DNA from: Nisaea denitrificans DSM 18348
GTDB taxonomy: Bacteria; Pseudomonadota; Alphaproteobacteria; Thalassobaculales; Thalassobaculaceae
Reading direction: 5' to 3'
DNA length: 64,000 bases
NCBI RefSeq assembly: GCF_000426505.1
Contig: NZ_AUFM01000011.1
Location: 1 to 64,000 of the forward strand
In this document: positions 63,698-64,000 of the stretch, piece after piece
Numbering within the stretch: position 1 is the first letter of the stretch
Layout: every line of letters begins with the position of its first letter
Notes under the pieces: model-generated
What the model saw: the letters and a program-made list of their open reading frames with translations, nothing else
The model's database searches: none
What the model was told of the DNA's origin: nothing
Program-made: the position numbers and the translations under genes

Positions 63698-63903
63698 CGG
63701 CTGTTCTGCCGATTAAGGCTCATTGCGAATGTGAGGAACGGTCTCTGCGATGCCATTTGCCGACCGGGAAGCCTTCCAGGCCGGGGGTGACCGAAGCAAT
63801 TGATGAGTTGGGATTTCTTCCCGGGCTCGGCAAGGAGGAAAGCCGTATAATTTTTGCCGTTTTTTATAAGAAAACCTGAGCTTCACCAAACCGCTTCATA
63901 GTT
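63698..63903. other. Intergenic stretch after the sensor kinase
   Basis: No gene is recognised from here to the right-edge start codon. The stretch becomes A+T-rich toward its end. Confidence 0.5.
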
Positions 63904-63930
63904 TGAAAATCTTGCAAAAAGCACCGATTT
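63904..63930 (+). promoter_or_regulatory. Candidate sigma-28-type promoter at the right edge
   Basis: TGAA-N15-ACCGATTT resembles the flagellar sigma-28 pattern TAAA-N15-GCCGATAA, with CCGAT kept. It lies about 40 nt before a start codon whose product begins like a flagellin. Confidence 0.35.
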
Positions 63931-63972
63931 TTGCGCTAATTAGTCAACCTGCAAGCTTTAGGATTCCGCCAT

Positions 63973-64000
63973 ATGGCGAATAATATCAGTGTCGCGCAAA
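63973..64000 (+). CDS. Partial gene at right edge, possible flagellin
   Basis: The first nine codons read MANNISVAQ, which resembles the start of some Rhodospirillales flagellins. The gene is cut by the window end. A sigma-28-like promoter lies upstream. Too little sequence is present to be sure. Confidence 0.35.

Overview
The window reads as chromosomal DNA of a GC-rich, probably marine, motile alphaproteobacterium, most like the Rhodospirillales. The basis is codon use, a 5S-tRNA-fMet rRNA operon tail, TRAP and polyamine-type transporters, a FliG/flagellin set, an IscR with few cysteines, and the alphaproteobacterial mix of glnE, recQ, tyrS/anmK and mnmA. No phage, insertion sequence or CRISPR array was recognised.

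Layout. (1) 0-0.32 kb: end of an rRNA operon (5S, tRNA-fMet, terminator). (2) 0.6-6 kb: amidase plus a complete polyamine-type ABC importer in one overlapping operon. (3) 6-10.5 kb: a LysR regulator divergent from a catabolic operon with a split TPP decarboxylase resembling sulfopyruvate decarboxylase, an acyl-CoA dehydrogenase and a CaiB/BaiF CoA-transferase. (4) 10.5-14.7 kb: FecI-type sigma, FecR and a TonB-dependent receptor. (5) 14.7-17.3 kb: katG divergent from a small unknown gene, with a near-perfect Fur-family box between them. (6) 17.5-21.8 kb: TAXI-type TRAP transporter and a 3-hydroxyisobutyrate dehydrogenase-like enzyme. (7) 21.8-24.9 kb: a more A+T-rich accessory patch beside tRNA-Arg(CCU), with a DUF2474-like microprotein, an unknown gene, a PAS_5-like gene overlapping an antisense GNAT-like gene, and a lone ParB-like protein. 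(8) 24.9-28.4 kb: FNT channel, hydratase/FAH-type enzyme, DUF547 lipoprotein, universal stress protein. (9) 28.4-31.4 kb: degenerate GGDEF-EAL protein, fliG, DksA-like protein. (10) 31.6-38.2 kb: PPOX-type flavoprotein, LysR regulator divergent from a 1194-residue double ABC exporter, M20 peptidase. (11) 38.3-41 kb: a coupled pair of a DUF455 ferritin-like protein and a multidomain adenylate cyclase. (12) 41-55 kb: housekeeping genes (hisI, cdd, flagellin, bcp, recQ, glnE, AsmA/DUF3971, tyrS, anmK, hydrolase). (13) 55.4-59.4 kb: iscR, cysteine desulfurase, ferredoxin, tenA, mnmA, a sulfur-handling block. (14) 59.4-64 kb: YqaA-type membrane protein, tRNA-Leu(CAA), small unknown gene, MipA/OmpV porin divergent from an OmpR/EnvZ-type pair, and the first codons of a possible second flagellin.

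The parts most worth attention are the DUF455/SRPBCC-cyclase pair, the TPP decarboxylase/CoA operon, the PAS/GNAT antisense overlap, the katG operator, the reduced isc/tenA/mnmA block, and the degenerate c-di-GMP protein beside fliG. All functional statements come from reading motifs by eye; no database search was run.
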